In this document: positions 43,010 through 54,356 of the stretch, one piece after another
How the letters are laid out: every line of letters starts with the position of its first letter
Position numbering within the stretch: position 1 is the stretch's first letter
Origin: Hemerocallis citrina
Taxonomy: Eukaryota; Streptophyta; Magnoliopsida; Asparagales; Asphodelaceae
NCBI GenBank assembly: GCA_017893485.1
Contig: CM030361.1
Span: forward strand, 306,433,224-306,497,223
Direction of reading: 5' to 3'
Length of the DNA stretch: 64,000 bases
Made by a program: the position numbers and the translations under genes
The notes under the pieces: model-generated
Told to the model about the DNA's origin: nothing
The model's database searches: none
The model's input: the letters and a program-made list of their open reading frames with translations, nothing else

Positions 43010-46000
43010 CGTATAACAAGGTCGGTGGCTAGAACGTTCGGGGCCGGTGCCGAACTCACGCGTGCAAAACGGTCGGTGTCAAGAACGTTCGGAGCTGATG
43101 CCGAGGCTTCAGACTTGGAAATTTTTGGAGATCTTGACTGCCAAACTCATGCGTGCAAAACGGTCGGTGTCAAGAACGTTCGGAGCTGGTGCCGAGGCTT
43201 CAGACTTGGAAAGTTTTTGGAGATCTTGACTGCCGAACTCATGCGTGCAAAGCGGTCGGTGTCAAGAACACTCGGAGCTGGTGCCGAGGCTCCAGACTTG
43301 GAAGTTTTTTGGAGATCTTGACTGCCGAACTCATGCGTGCAAAACGGTCGGTGTCAAGAACGCTCGGAGCTGGTGCCGAGGCTCCAGACTTGGAAAATTT
43401 TTTGGAGATCTTGACTGCCGAACTCATGCGTGCAAAGCGGTCGGTGTCAAGAACGCTCGGAGCTGGTGCCGAGGCTCCAGACTTGGAAGTTACTTGGAGA
43501 TCTTGACTGCCGAACTCATGCGTGCAAAATGGTCGGTGTCAAGAACGCTCGGACCTGGTGCCGAGGCTCCAGACTTGGAAATGTTTTGGAGATCTTGACT
43601 GCCGAACTCATGCGTGCAAAACGGTCGGTGTCAAGAACGCTCGGAGCTGGTGCCGAGGCTCCAGACTTGGAAATTTTTTGGAGATCTTGACTGCCGAACT
43701 CATGCGTGCAAAACGGTCGGTGTCAAGAACGTTCGGAGCTGATGCCGAGGCTTCAGACTTGGAAATTTTTGGAGATCTTGACTGCCGAACTCATGCGTGC
43801 AAAGCGGTCGGTGTCAAGAACGCTCGGAGCTGGTGCCGAGGCTCCAGACTTGGAAGTTTTTTGGAGATCTTGACTGCCGAACTCATGCGTGCAAAACGGT
43901 CGGTGTCAAGAACGCTCGGAGCTGGTGCCGATGCTCCAGACTTGGAAATTTTTTGGAGATCTTGACTGCCGAACTCATGCGTGCAAAACGGTCGGTGTCA
44001 AGAACGTTCGGAGCTGATGCCGAGGCTTCAAACTTGGAAATTTTTGGAGATCTTGACTGCCAAACTCATGCGTGCAAAACGGTCGGTGTCAAGAACGCTC
44101 GGAGCTGGTGCCGAGGCTTCAGACTTGGAAAGTTTTTGGAGATCTTGACTGTCGAACTCATGCGTGCAAAGCGGTCGGTGTCAAGAACGCTCGGAGCTGG
44201 TGCCGAGGCTCCAGACTTGGAAGTTTTTTGGAGATCTTGACTGCCGAACTCATGCGTGCAAAACGGTCGGTGTCAAGAACGCTCGGAGCTGGTGCCGAGG
44301 CTCCAGACTTGGAAGTTTTTTGGAGATCTTGACTGCCGAACTCATGCGTGCAAAACGGTCGGTGTCAAGAACGCTCGGAGCTGGTGCCAAGGCTCCAGAC
44401 TTGGAAATTTTTTGGAGATCTTGACGGCCGAACTCATGCGTGCAAAACGGTCGGTGTCAAGAACGTTCGGAGCTGGTGCCGAGGCTTCAGACTTGGAAAG
44501 TTTTTGGAGATCTTGACTGCCGAACTCATGCGTGCAAAGCGGTCGGTGTCAAGAACGCTCGGAGCTGGTGCCGAGGCTCCAGACTTGGAATTTTTTTGGA
44601 GATCTTGACTGCCGAACTCATGCGTGCAAAACGGTCGGTGTCAAGAACGTTCGGAGCTGATGCCAAGGCTTCAGACTTGGAAATTTTTGGAGATCTTGAC
44701 TGCCAAACTCATGCGTGCAAAACGGTCGGTGTCAAGAACGCTCGGAGCTGGTGCCGAGGCTCCAGACTTGGAAGTTTTTTGGAGATCTTGACTGCCGAAC
44801 TCATGCGTGCAAAACAGTCGGTGTCAAGAACGCTCGGAGCTGGTGCCGAGGCTCCAGACTTGGAAATTTTTTGGAGATCTTGACTGCCGAACTCATGCGT
44901 GCAAAACGGTCGGTGTCAAGAACGCTCGGAGCTGGTGCCGAGGCTCCAGACTTGGAAGTTTTTTGGAGATCTTGACTGCCGAACTCATGCGTGCAAAACG
45001 GTCGGTGTCAAGAACGCTCGGAGCTGGTGCCGAGGCTCCAGACTTGGAAATTTTTTGGAGATCTTGACTGCCGAACTCATGCGTGCAAAACGGTCGGTGT
45101 CAAGAACGCTCGGAGCTGGTGCCGAGGCTCCAGACTTGGAAATTTTTTGGAGATCTTGACTGCCGAACTCATGCGTGCAAAACGGTCGGTGTCAAGAACG
45201 TTCGGAGCTGATGCCGAGGCTTCAGACTTGGAAATTTTTGGAGATCTTGACTGCCGAACTCATGCGTGCAAAGCGGTCGGTGTCAAGAACGCTCGGAGCT
45301 GGTGCCGAGGCTCCAGACTTGGAAGTTTTTTGGAGATCTTGACTGCCGAACTCATGCGTGCAAAACGGTCGGTGTCAAGAACGCTCGGAGCTGGTGCCGA
45401 GGCTCCAGACTTGGAAATTTTTTGGAGATCTTGACTGCCGAACTCATGCGTGCAAAACGGTCGGTGTCAAGAACGTTCGGAGCTGATGCCGAGGCTTCAG
45501 ACTTGGAAATTTTTGGAGATCTTGACTGCCGAACTCATGCGTGCAAAGCGGTCGGTGTCAAGAACGCTCGTAGCTGGTGCCGAGGCTCCAGACTTGGAAG
45601 TTTTTTGGAGATCTTGACTGCCGAACTCATGCGTGCAAAACGGTCGGTGTCAAGAACGCTCGGAGCTGGTGCCGAGGCTCCAGACTTGGAAATTTTTTGG
45701 AGATCTTGACTGCCGAACTCATGCGTGCAAAACGGTCGGTGTCAAGAACGTTCGGAGCTGATGCCGAGGCTTCAAACTTGGAAATTTTTGGAGATCTTGA
45801 CTGCCGAACTCATGCGTGCAAAACGGTCGGTGTCAAGAACGCTCGGAGCTGGTGCCGAGGCTTCAGACTTGGAAAGTTTTTGGAGATCTTGACTGCCGAA
45901 CTCATGCGTGCAAAGCGGTCGGTGTCAAGAACGCTCGGAGCTGGTGCCGAGGCTCCAGACTTGGAAGTTTTTTGGAGATCTTGACTGCCGAACTCATGCG

Positions 46001-48893
46001 TGCAAAACGGTCGGTGTCAAGAACGCTCGGAGCTGGTGCCGAGGCTCCAGACTTGGAAATTTTTTGGAGATCTTGACTGCCGAACTCATGCGTGCAAAAC
46101 GGTCGGTGTCAAGAACGCTCGGAGCTGGTGCCGAGGCTCCAGACTTGGAAATTTTTTGGAGAGCTTGACTGCCGAACTCATGCGTGCAAAACGGTCGGTG
46201 TCAAGAACGTTCGGAGCTGGTGCCGAGGCTTCAGACTTGGAAAGTTTTTGGAGATCTTGACTGCCGAACTCATGCGTGCAAAGCGGTCGGTGTCAAGAAC
46301 GCTTGGAGCTGGTGCCGAGGCTCCAGACTTGGAAATTTTTTGGAGATCTTGACTGCCGAACTCATGTGTGCAAAACGGTCGGTGTCAAGAACGTTCGGAG
46401 CTGATGCCAAGGCTTCAGACTTGGAAATTTTTGGAGATCTTGACTGCCGAATTCATGCGTGCAAAACGGTCGGTGTCAAGAACGCTCGGAGCTGGTGCCG
46501 AGGCTCCAGACTTGGAAGTTTTTTGGAGATCTTGACTGCCGAACTCATGCATGCAAAACGGTCGGTGTCAAGAACGCTCGGAGCTGGTGTCGAGGCTCCA
46601 GACTTGGAAATTTTTTGGAGATCTTGACTGCCGAACTCATGCGTGCAAAACGGTCGGTGTCAAGAACGCTCGGAGCTGGTGCCGAGGCTCCAGACTTGGA
46701 AGTTTTTTGGAGATCTTGACTGCCGAACTCATGCATGCAAAACGGTCGGTGTCAAGAACGCTCGGAGCTGGTGTCGAGGCTCCAGACTTGGAAATTTTTT
46801 GGAGATCTTGACTGCCGAACTCATGCGTGCAAAACAGTCGGTGTCAAGAACGCTCGGAGCTGGTGCCGAGGCTCCAGACTTGGAAGTTTTTTGGAGATCT
46901 TGACTACCGAACTCATGCGTGCAAAACGGTCGGTGTCAAGAACGTTCGGAGCTGATGCCGAGGCTTCAGACTTGGAAATTTTTGGAGATCTTGACTGCCG
47001 AACTCATGCGTGCAAAGCGGTCGGTGTCAAGAACGCTCGGAGCTGGTGCCGAGGCTCCAGACTTGGAAGTTTTTTGGAGATCTTGACTGCCGAACTCATG
47101 CGTGCAAAACGGTCGGTGTCAAGAACGCTCGGAGCTGGTGCCGAGGCTCCAGACTTGGAAATTTTTTGGAGATCTTGACTGCCGAACTCATGCGTGCAAA
47201 ACGGTCGGTGTCAAGAACGCTCGGAGCTGGTGCCGAGGCTCCAGACTTGGAAATTTTTTGGAGATCTTGACTGCCGAACTCATGCGTGCAAAACGGTCGG
47301 TGTCAAGAACGTTCGGAGCTGGTGCCGAGGCTTCAGACTTGGAAAGTTTTTGGAGATCTTGACTGCCGAACTCATGCGTGCAAAGCGGTCGGTGTCAAGA
47401 ACGCTTGGAGCTGGTGCCGAGGCTCCAGACTTGGAAATTTTTTGGAGATCTTGACTGCCGAACTCATGCGTGCAAAACGGTCGGTGTCAAGAACGTTCGG
47501 AGCTGATGCCAAGGCTTCAGACTTGGAAATTTTTGGAGATCTTGACTGCCGAACTCATGCGTGCAAAACGGTCGGTGTCAAGAACGCTCGGAGCTGGTGC
47601 CGAGGCTCCAGACTTGGAAGTTTTTTGGAGATCTTGACTGCCGAACTCATGCATGCAAAACGGTCGGTGTCAAGAACGCTCGGAGCTGGTGTCGAGGCTC
47701 CAGACTTGGAAATTTTTTGGAGATCTTGACTGCCGAACTCATGCGTGCAAAACAGTCGGTGTCAAGAACGCTCGGAGCTGGTGCCGAGGCTCCAGACTTG
47801 GAAGTTTTTTGGAGATCTTGACTGCCGAACTCATGCGTGCAAAACGGTCGGTGTCAAGAACGCTCGGAGCTGGTGCCGAGGCTCCAGACTTGGAAATTTT
47901 TTGGAGATCTTGACTGCCGAACTCATGCGTGCAAAGCGGTCGGTGTCAAGAACGCTCGGAGCTGGTGCCGAGGCTCCAGACTTGGAAGTTTTTTGGAGAT
48001 CTTGACTGCCGAACTCATGCGTGCAAAACGGTCGGTGTCAAGAACGTTCGGAGCTGATGCCGAGGCTTCAGACTTGGAAATTTTTGGAGATCTTGACTGC
48101 CGAACTCATGCGTGCAAAGCGGTCGGTGTCAAGAACGCTCGGAGCTGGTGCCGAGGCTCCAGACTTGGAAGTTTTTTGGAGATCTTGACTGCCGAACTCA
48201 TGCGTGCAAAACGGTCGGTGTCAAGAACGCTCGGAGCTGGTGCCGAGGCTCCAGACTTGGAAATTTTTTGGAGATCTTGACTGCCGAACTCATGCGTGCA
48301 AAACGGTTGGTGTCAAGAACGTTCGGAGCTGATGCCGAGGCTTCAGACTTGGAAATTTTTGGAGATCTTGACTGCCGAACTCATGCGTGCAAAACGGTCG
48401 GTGTCAAGAACGCTCGGAGCTGGTGCCGAGGCTTCAGACTTGGAAAGTTTTTGGAGATCTTGACTGCCGAACTCATGCGTGCAAAGCGGTCGGTGTCAAG
48501 AACGCTCGGAGCTGGTACCGAGGCTCCAGACTTGGAAGTTTTTTGGAGATCTTGACTGCCGAACTCATGCGTGCAAAATGGTCGGTGTCAAGAACGCTCG
48601 GAGCTGGTGCCGAGGCTCCAGACTTGGAAATTTTTTGGAGATCTTGACTGCCGAACTCATGCGTACAAAACGGTCGGTGTCAAGAACGCTCGGAGCTGGT
48701 GCCGAGGCTCCAGACTTGGAAGTTTTTTGGTGATCTTGACTGCCGAACTCATGCGTGCAAAATGGTCGGTGTCAAGAACGCTCGGAGCTGGTGCCGAGGC
48801 TCCAGACTTGGAAATTTTTTGGAGATCTTGACTGCCGAACTCATGCGTGCAAAACGGTCGGTGTCAAGAACGCTCGGAGCGAGTGTCGAGGCA
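43010..48893. repeat. tandem array of a 92-bp unit, about 64 copies
   Basis: The unit contains GATCTTGACTGCCGAACTCA, TGCGTGCAAAACGGTCGGTG and CAAGAACGCTCGGAGCTGGT. Successive starts are 91-93 bp apart (for example 43132, 43224, 43316, 43409). A 91-bp variant (GTTCGGAGCTGATGCC) recurs at multiples of three, six or seven units, and a 12-unit block (1102 bp) is duplicated. The many ~86-147-residue frames in it are repeat artefacts. Confidence 0.95.
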
Positions 48894-49088
48894 TGAGAAT
48901 CGACGGTTCTGACGGATGTGACGGTCATTAATGCTGCGTCCCCTGGGCTTCTGCTGACATGACTGTCATTAATGAGCCGTTTGGCTAGGCGCGGCGAACA
49001 AGGCGACGTTTGGAGTCGCCTTTTGTCGTTTTGTGGGAGTGGGCCTGCAGTAAAAGCCCATTAACCTCGATTTGCGTGCTGGCTCTTC

Positions 49089-49095
49089 TATAAAA
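49089..49095 (+). promoter_or_regulatory. TATA box of the antisense gene in element B
   Basis: TATAAAA, 150 bp before the ATG at 49246, followed by a C/T-rich leader. It begins about 200 bp after the last 92-bp unit. Confidence 0.65.
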
Positions 49096-49245
49096 CCCCC
49101 ACCCCCTCTTCATTTTTCACTTTTCATCTCTTCGCTCTGGTGTTTTGGTTTGTTCTTGCTTGAGCTCCAGGTGATCGCTGATCTTTTTCCGGCGAACTTT
49201 CCGACGTCATCTCCGTTAAGGTAATTTATACTTTAGTTTCTAAAC

Positions 49246-52200
49246 ATGTCTGTCTCTTCTTCTTCGTCCGAGCCCTCCCTCGAAGTCACCGAAGCTCCGA
49301 CCACTAGCCGACCTCACAAAAACAAGAAGGTGTTCGGCAAAGATTCTATTGTGGAGGAGCCGAAGCGGATGGGGGAGTTCGGTCAATTACCGGGGCCATT
49401 AACTGGGCTTCACAGGGTTCGGGATCTTCCGGAGGAGGACGCCGAACGCATCGTGTACGGGAGGGCCCGGACATTCGAAGAGAATCCGGCGAGGGAGATG
49501 ACAGAGGCTGACGAGACAGCGTCGATCCTTCGGGAAGAGGACTTGGGAGTGATCCGGGACTGCTTTCAGATCCCGGAGGAGTACGAGCTTATATTGCCGG
49601 GTCCCGGCATTAGGACTAACTCGCCGCTGTCGGTGACCGTGTGTTGCTGGCCGGTCGACGCCTTCATAGCCGGGGCTCGGCTGCCTCTCCATCCGTTCGC
49701 GGTCGCAGTATTAAGATGGGTTGGGGTCAGCCCCATCCAACTTATGCCGAACGCATGGAGAGTGATAAACGGCTTCGTACTTCACTGCCAAGCCGTGGGG
49801 ATTGAGCCGGAGCTGAACGTGCTTCGGACCATCTACCAACCGCATCAGGGTAACAGGTCGGCGTACCGATTTTACTTGACTCCGAGGCACGGAGGTCGGC
49901 TCGTCGTGTGCCCTGACTCCATCAAATACTGGCGCGAGAAGTACCTTCTGGTGCGCAGTCCGGAGGCCTGGCCCATTCCCGCGAGTTGGGTGGAGGGTGT
50001 GCCGAAGAAAGTGAAGGCGCTGCCAACACTTCGGCCCGAAGAAGAGGAGGCTGTACGGGTACTCCTGGGTCGGCCAAAGCTAGACTGGAAGGACTTGACC
50101 GATGACGTCCTGTTCGGGGGAGGGCTCGTTCATGCCGACCCCAGTACGCGGCTTTCTTTATTTATTATTGTTACTTTACTTTGTGCGCTTTTATTTTTCA
50201 TAGCTTGTTCCGAACTAACAGACTTATCTTATGGCGCAGAGTCCATGGATTATCAGGCGGTGCTGGCGCTGAGGGCAGGCCTCGCCAACAAGGCGCCGAA
50301 GAAGAGGAAGAGGGTGGCCTCGAAGTTGCCGACGTCAAAGGCTCCGAAGCTTGCCGAGGCAGCTGACGAGGTGGAGATCTTGGAGAACCCGGCTTCCGAC
50401 GCCGTGGTCGCTTCGTTGTCGACCAAGGTCGGTGAGTTTCCCGTCGTCGCCGCCCTCAACATGCCTACGCCACCGCTGTCGAAGGCGGCGGAGGAGCTCT
50501 TGACCGAGACCCACAAAAGGATCCACGTCCCGGACTGGCAGGTTCGGAAGCACGATGGGTTCCTCGGCAATTCCCTGGCGAGCATGGAGGCCATCAAGCA
50601 CCTCGCCACGCCGAAGGATCGGGCGGCCATGGAGGCCGGACGGGAGGGAGACGACGTTATCGAGATAGCGCGCTCGGCGGTATCGGTAAGCGTCATATCT
50701 ACCCCCTCTTTTTTATGCCGACCTTTTCAAGTTGAAATTTTCGTGACTCCCTTGATTTTTAATTGTAGATCGTCGTACACTTCGGGCACCTCACCGAGAG
50801 GATGGCGGCCCAGGAGAAGGAGATGAAGAAGGAATCCGACCAAGCTCGGAAGGAGAAGGCCCGGATTCAGACCGAGCTCGACAAGCTCGAGCTGAACTTC
50901 GAGGCCAAGTCGGCGAGGGTCAACTACCTCGAGGACAGGGTCACGACGCTGGAGGGCCAACTCCGTCAGCAAAAGGAGGAGGCGGCCAAGCAGTTGGCCG
51001 AGGCGGCCGAGGCCCAAGCGGCGGCGGTGAAGAAGGCGGAGGATGCGACCATGGAGAAGGCGCAGAGCTTCCTCGCCCAAAACATGGCCAAGGCCTTCGC
51101 CGACGCTCTCGCCCGGGTGAAGGAGGCCTATCCCTCCGTGGACTGCTCGGGTTGGAGGTTGTTCCCGGGGTACGTCGAAGGCTTTGACCCCGAATCGGAG
51201 GGGGAAGAAGAAGAGGAGGAGGAGAGGGGCGACGACGAGCCTTTGGTCGATCCCCCCGCCAGAGCTCAGGGGTCGGTGGTTACCCCCTTGGCGACGGTTG
51301 CCCCTTCGGAGGCGTCGCCCTCGACCCCCTCTCGCCGCCCCGGGAAAGAGGTCGCGCCCTGACTCCGTCTGTTCTCTTTTTTTTCTTTTGTTTTTTTGTT
51401 GTTTTTGTCGTGTAACGCCTAATAGCGGACTGGCCACCGCTACTTTTTTGAAATGAATGAAAAACTTCAACTTTTTGGGCTCGGCTTTGTGTACTTGTCT
51501 GTTGTCTGTTGAGTGCTCGAGCATTTGTTCAAAAGAACCCCCGAAGTCTAGGACTTAGACAATATCTGGATTTTTGTTGCTTGTTTGCATTTCTTTTCAG
51601 CTCGTTCTGGTAGCCCAAGAGATCGAGCGTACAGGGTCGGATGCCAAGGTTCGAGCCGAGGCAGGCCTCGGGGCGACAAGGTTGAGTCTGGCGAAGTGTA
51701 GAGAGCGACTTTACGAAGTCGAGCTAGGACTGCGCCGAGCCGAAACCGAGCGAGGCCAGCTTCAGCTTATCTTAGGGCAGCGGGACAGCGATATTCGACG
51801 TCTGGAAGGCAGGATTGCCGAGATGACCGCCTCGGGTGAGGGCGAGGCTTCGCCAGCTGCCTTCACTAGTAGTCTTCGGACCAAGTGCTTTCGCCACACA
51901 CTGTCAAAGGTAACGGCGGAAAGGGACGACCTGCTTTCGGAGATTCAGCACTTGCAAACTACGGAGACTAAGCTTCGGACGGAAGGAGAGGAGCTGACGA
52001 CTAAGGTGGCCAAGCTTACGGCCGAACGAGATGAATTGGCGGCCGAAGTCGATGTGTTGAAGAGAGCCACTGTTGATAGGAGCATCGAAGTCACCCATCT
52101 TCGTCATCTCATCGCGAGTCACGTAGGCGTTCCGAGCTCGGCGGTACCGGCTTGCTTCGAGGCCGAGGCGCAAGATGGCTCGTTGAGGGGTCGGATCTCC

Positions 52201-52521
52201 GAACTGGAAGCAGAGGTAGCTCGCCTCAGGCCGCGTTCGGGGCCAATCAATGTGAGGAGCACTTCATGTACCCGAGCGGAGAGCGAGCGTGGCATCACCT
52301 TTTACGAGATGGCGACCCGTGCGCGCCTCGGTCATCCGAGCCCGGGGGACGCACAGAGTTCAGTGGCAATTTCGTCAAGCGGCGCATCCGTCGGCGTAGC
52401 TGCCAGAAGTAGTGCCGAGGACACGTCCCAGCTCGCTGGTCTGGGATCGGGTTCTGGAGGCAAACGTCGTCGACCTCAAGTGTCTCTGAAGAGGAGCATC
52501 CCTGCGCCTCGAAGGCGTTGA
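49246..52521 (+). CDS. antisense four-exon gene of element B (Transposase_28-like protein, 948 codons)
   Basis: Exons 49246-50143, 50240-50685, 50769-51350 and 51601-52521 join in frame with phases 1, 0 and 0, exactly as in element A. Junctions: CCCA|GTACGC with GCGCAG|; ATCG|GTAAGC with TTGTAG|; GAG|GTCGCG (weak donor) with TTTTCAG|. If intron 3 is not removed the frame stops at 51362. Exon 1 holds the Transposase_28-like region (PVDAFIAGARLPLHPF, PNAWRVI, CPDSIKYWREKYLLVR), aligned with element A. Exon 3 is a long Glu/Lys/Ala coiled coil ending in an acidic EEEEEER stretch. Exon 4 is a second coiled coil ending in a basic tail. DAQSSVA near the C-terminus is shared with A. Function unknown; a DNA- or RNA-binding or assembly role is only a guess. 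Confidence 0.75.
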
Positions 52522-52613
52522 TGGCTCCGAGTTTAGTGTCTTGTAATCTGCGCTTTTCAGTTCCTTGTAATCTTTAGTATCTTGTAATCTTGATGTATGT
52601 AAGGGTTGCTTCT

Positions 52614-52619
52614 AATAAA
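52614..52619 (+). terminator. poly(A) signal of the antisense gene in element B
   Basis: AATAAA, 93 bp after the stop codon, preceded by repeated TTGTAATCTT motifs that may act as the far-upstream signal. Confidence 0.6.
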
Positions 52620-52724
52620 ATTGGAATCGATTTAATTGTCGTCGTATCGTGGTTGCCCAATTTTTCTTCTAGTTGTGGGGTCGTGGGACCGAGGTTTGAG
52701 ACTTGGTGTTTTTGATTGGTCTAG

Positions 52725-53015
52725 ACTGCCGAACTCGAGCCTGTAATACGATCGGTGTCGAGAACGCTCGGGACGGGTGCCGAACCCAAACCCGGAATAA
52801 GGTCGGTGGCAAGAATGCTCGGAGCTGGCACCGAGGCTTCAGACTTGGAAATTTTTGGAGATCTTGACTGCCGAACTCACGCGTGTAAGACGGTCGGTGT
52901 CAAGAACGCTCGGAGCTGGTGCCGAGGCTTCAGACTTGGAAAATTTTTTGGAGATCTTGACTGCCGAACTCATGCGTGCAAAACGGTCGGTGTCAAGAAC
53001 GCTCGGAGCTGGTGC
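52725..53015. repeat. about three 92-bp units downstream of the antisense gene
   Basis: The same unit as in the main array reappears directly after the poly(A) region, first degenerate (GATCGGTGTCGAGAACGCTC), then close to consensus, and switches abruptly into the 209-bp array at about 53016. Confidence 0.9.
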
Positions 53016-54182
53016 CGGAGTCCGTACCATTCAATGGCTTTGGGAGCAGTTCCGAATGGCGAGCTACTTCTAGATCGCTTGGAAGCGAACTTGCGAAGTA
53101 GAATCGAACCAAGCGTTGGACTCCGGAGCCATCGTAAGATTAAGGGCGTGGGAGCAATTCCGAATGGCGAACTACCCCTAGCTCGCTTAGGAGCGAACTT
53201 GCGGAGTAGAGTCGAACCAAGTGTTGGACTCCGTACCATTCAACGGCTTTGGGAGCAATTCCGAATGGCGAACTACTTCTAGATCGCTTGGAAGCGAACT
53301 TGCGAAGTAGAATCGAGCCAAGTGTTGGACTCCGGAGCCATCGTAAGATTAAGGGCGTGGGAGCAATTCCGAATGGCGAACTACCCCTAGCTCGCGTAGG
53401 AGCGAACTTGCGGAGTAGAGTCGAACCAAGTGTTGGACTCCGTACCATTCAACGGCTTTGGGAGCAATTCCGAATGGCGAACTACTTCTAGATCGCTTGG
53501 AAGCGAACTTGCGAAGTAGAATCGAGCCAAGTGTTGGACTCCGGAACCATCGTTAGATTAAGGGCGTGGGAGCAATTCCGAATGGCGAACTACCCCTAGC
53601 TCGCTTAGGAGCGAACTTGCGGAGTAGAGTCGAACCAAGTGTTGGACTCCGTACCATTCAACGGCTTTGGGAGCAATTCCGAATGGCGAACTACTTCTAG
53701 ATCGCTTGGAAGCGAACTTGCGAAGTAGAATCGAGCCAAGTGTTGGACTCCGGAGCCATCGTAAGATTAAGGGCGTGGGAGCAATTCCGAATGGCGAACT
53801 ATCCCTAGCTCGCTTAGGAGCGAACTTGCGGAGTAGAGTCGAACCAAGTGTTGGACTCCGTACCATTCAACGGCTTTGGGAGCAATTCCGAATGGCGAAC
53901 TACTTCTAGATCGCTTGGAAGCAAACTTGCGAAGTAGAATCAAGCCAAGTGTTGGACTCCGGAACCATCGTTAGATTAAGGGCGTGGGAGCAATTCCGAA
54001 TGGCGAACTACCCCTAGCTCGCTTAGGAGCGAACTTGCGGAGTAGAGTCGAACCAAGTGTTGGACTCCGTACCATTCAACGGCTTTGGGAGCAATTCCGA
54101 ATGGCGAACTACTACTAGATCGCTTGGAAGCGAACTTGCGAAGTAGAATCGAGCCAAGTGTTGGACTCCGGAACCATCGTTA
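53016..54182. repeat. tandem array of a 209-bp unit, about 5.6 copies
   Basis: TCCGTACCATTCAA recurs at 53021, 53230, 53439, 53648, 53857 and 54066, always 209 bp apart. Each unit has two related halves: CTAGATCGCTTGGAAGCGAA and CTAGCTCGCTTAGGAGCGAA. It lies between the end of pol and the 92-bp units. Confidence 0.93.
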
Positions 54183-54356
54183 ATTCAGAGAGTTAAAAGC
54201 AGAGAGATGTAGTAGCAGTGAAAATATGAAAAAACTTTATTTATTAATATCTAATGATCGGCTGCTTCTAAAGTTGCGAGCCGTTATTACAATGAAGAAA
54301 TAAAAGAAAAATTACTACTAGTAAAAGGAAGGGGAAGGTTCGACATCTCGAGTTAC
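54183..54356 (-). other. 3' flank of pol in element B
   Basis: AT-rich, between the pol stop and the 209-bp array; no feature beyond possible processing signals. Confidence 0.35.

Noticed and set aside
43010..48893. Possible CRISPR-like array
   Set aside because: Units are contiguous without unique spacers, in a plant retrotransposon.
43047..48896. Dozens of overlapping 86-147-residue open frames with near-identical products
   Set aside because: They follow the 92-bp tandem repeat; the unit length is not a multiple of three, so each run ends after a few units. No promoter or start context.
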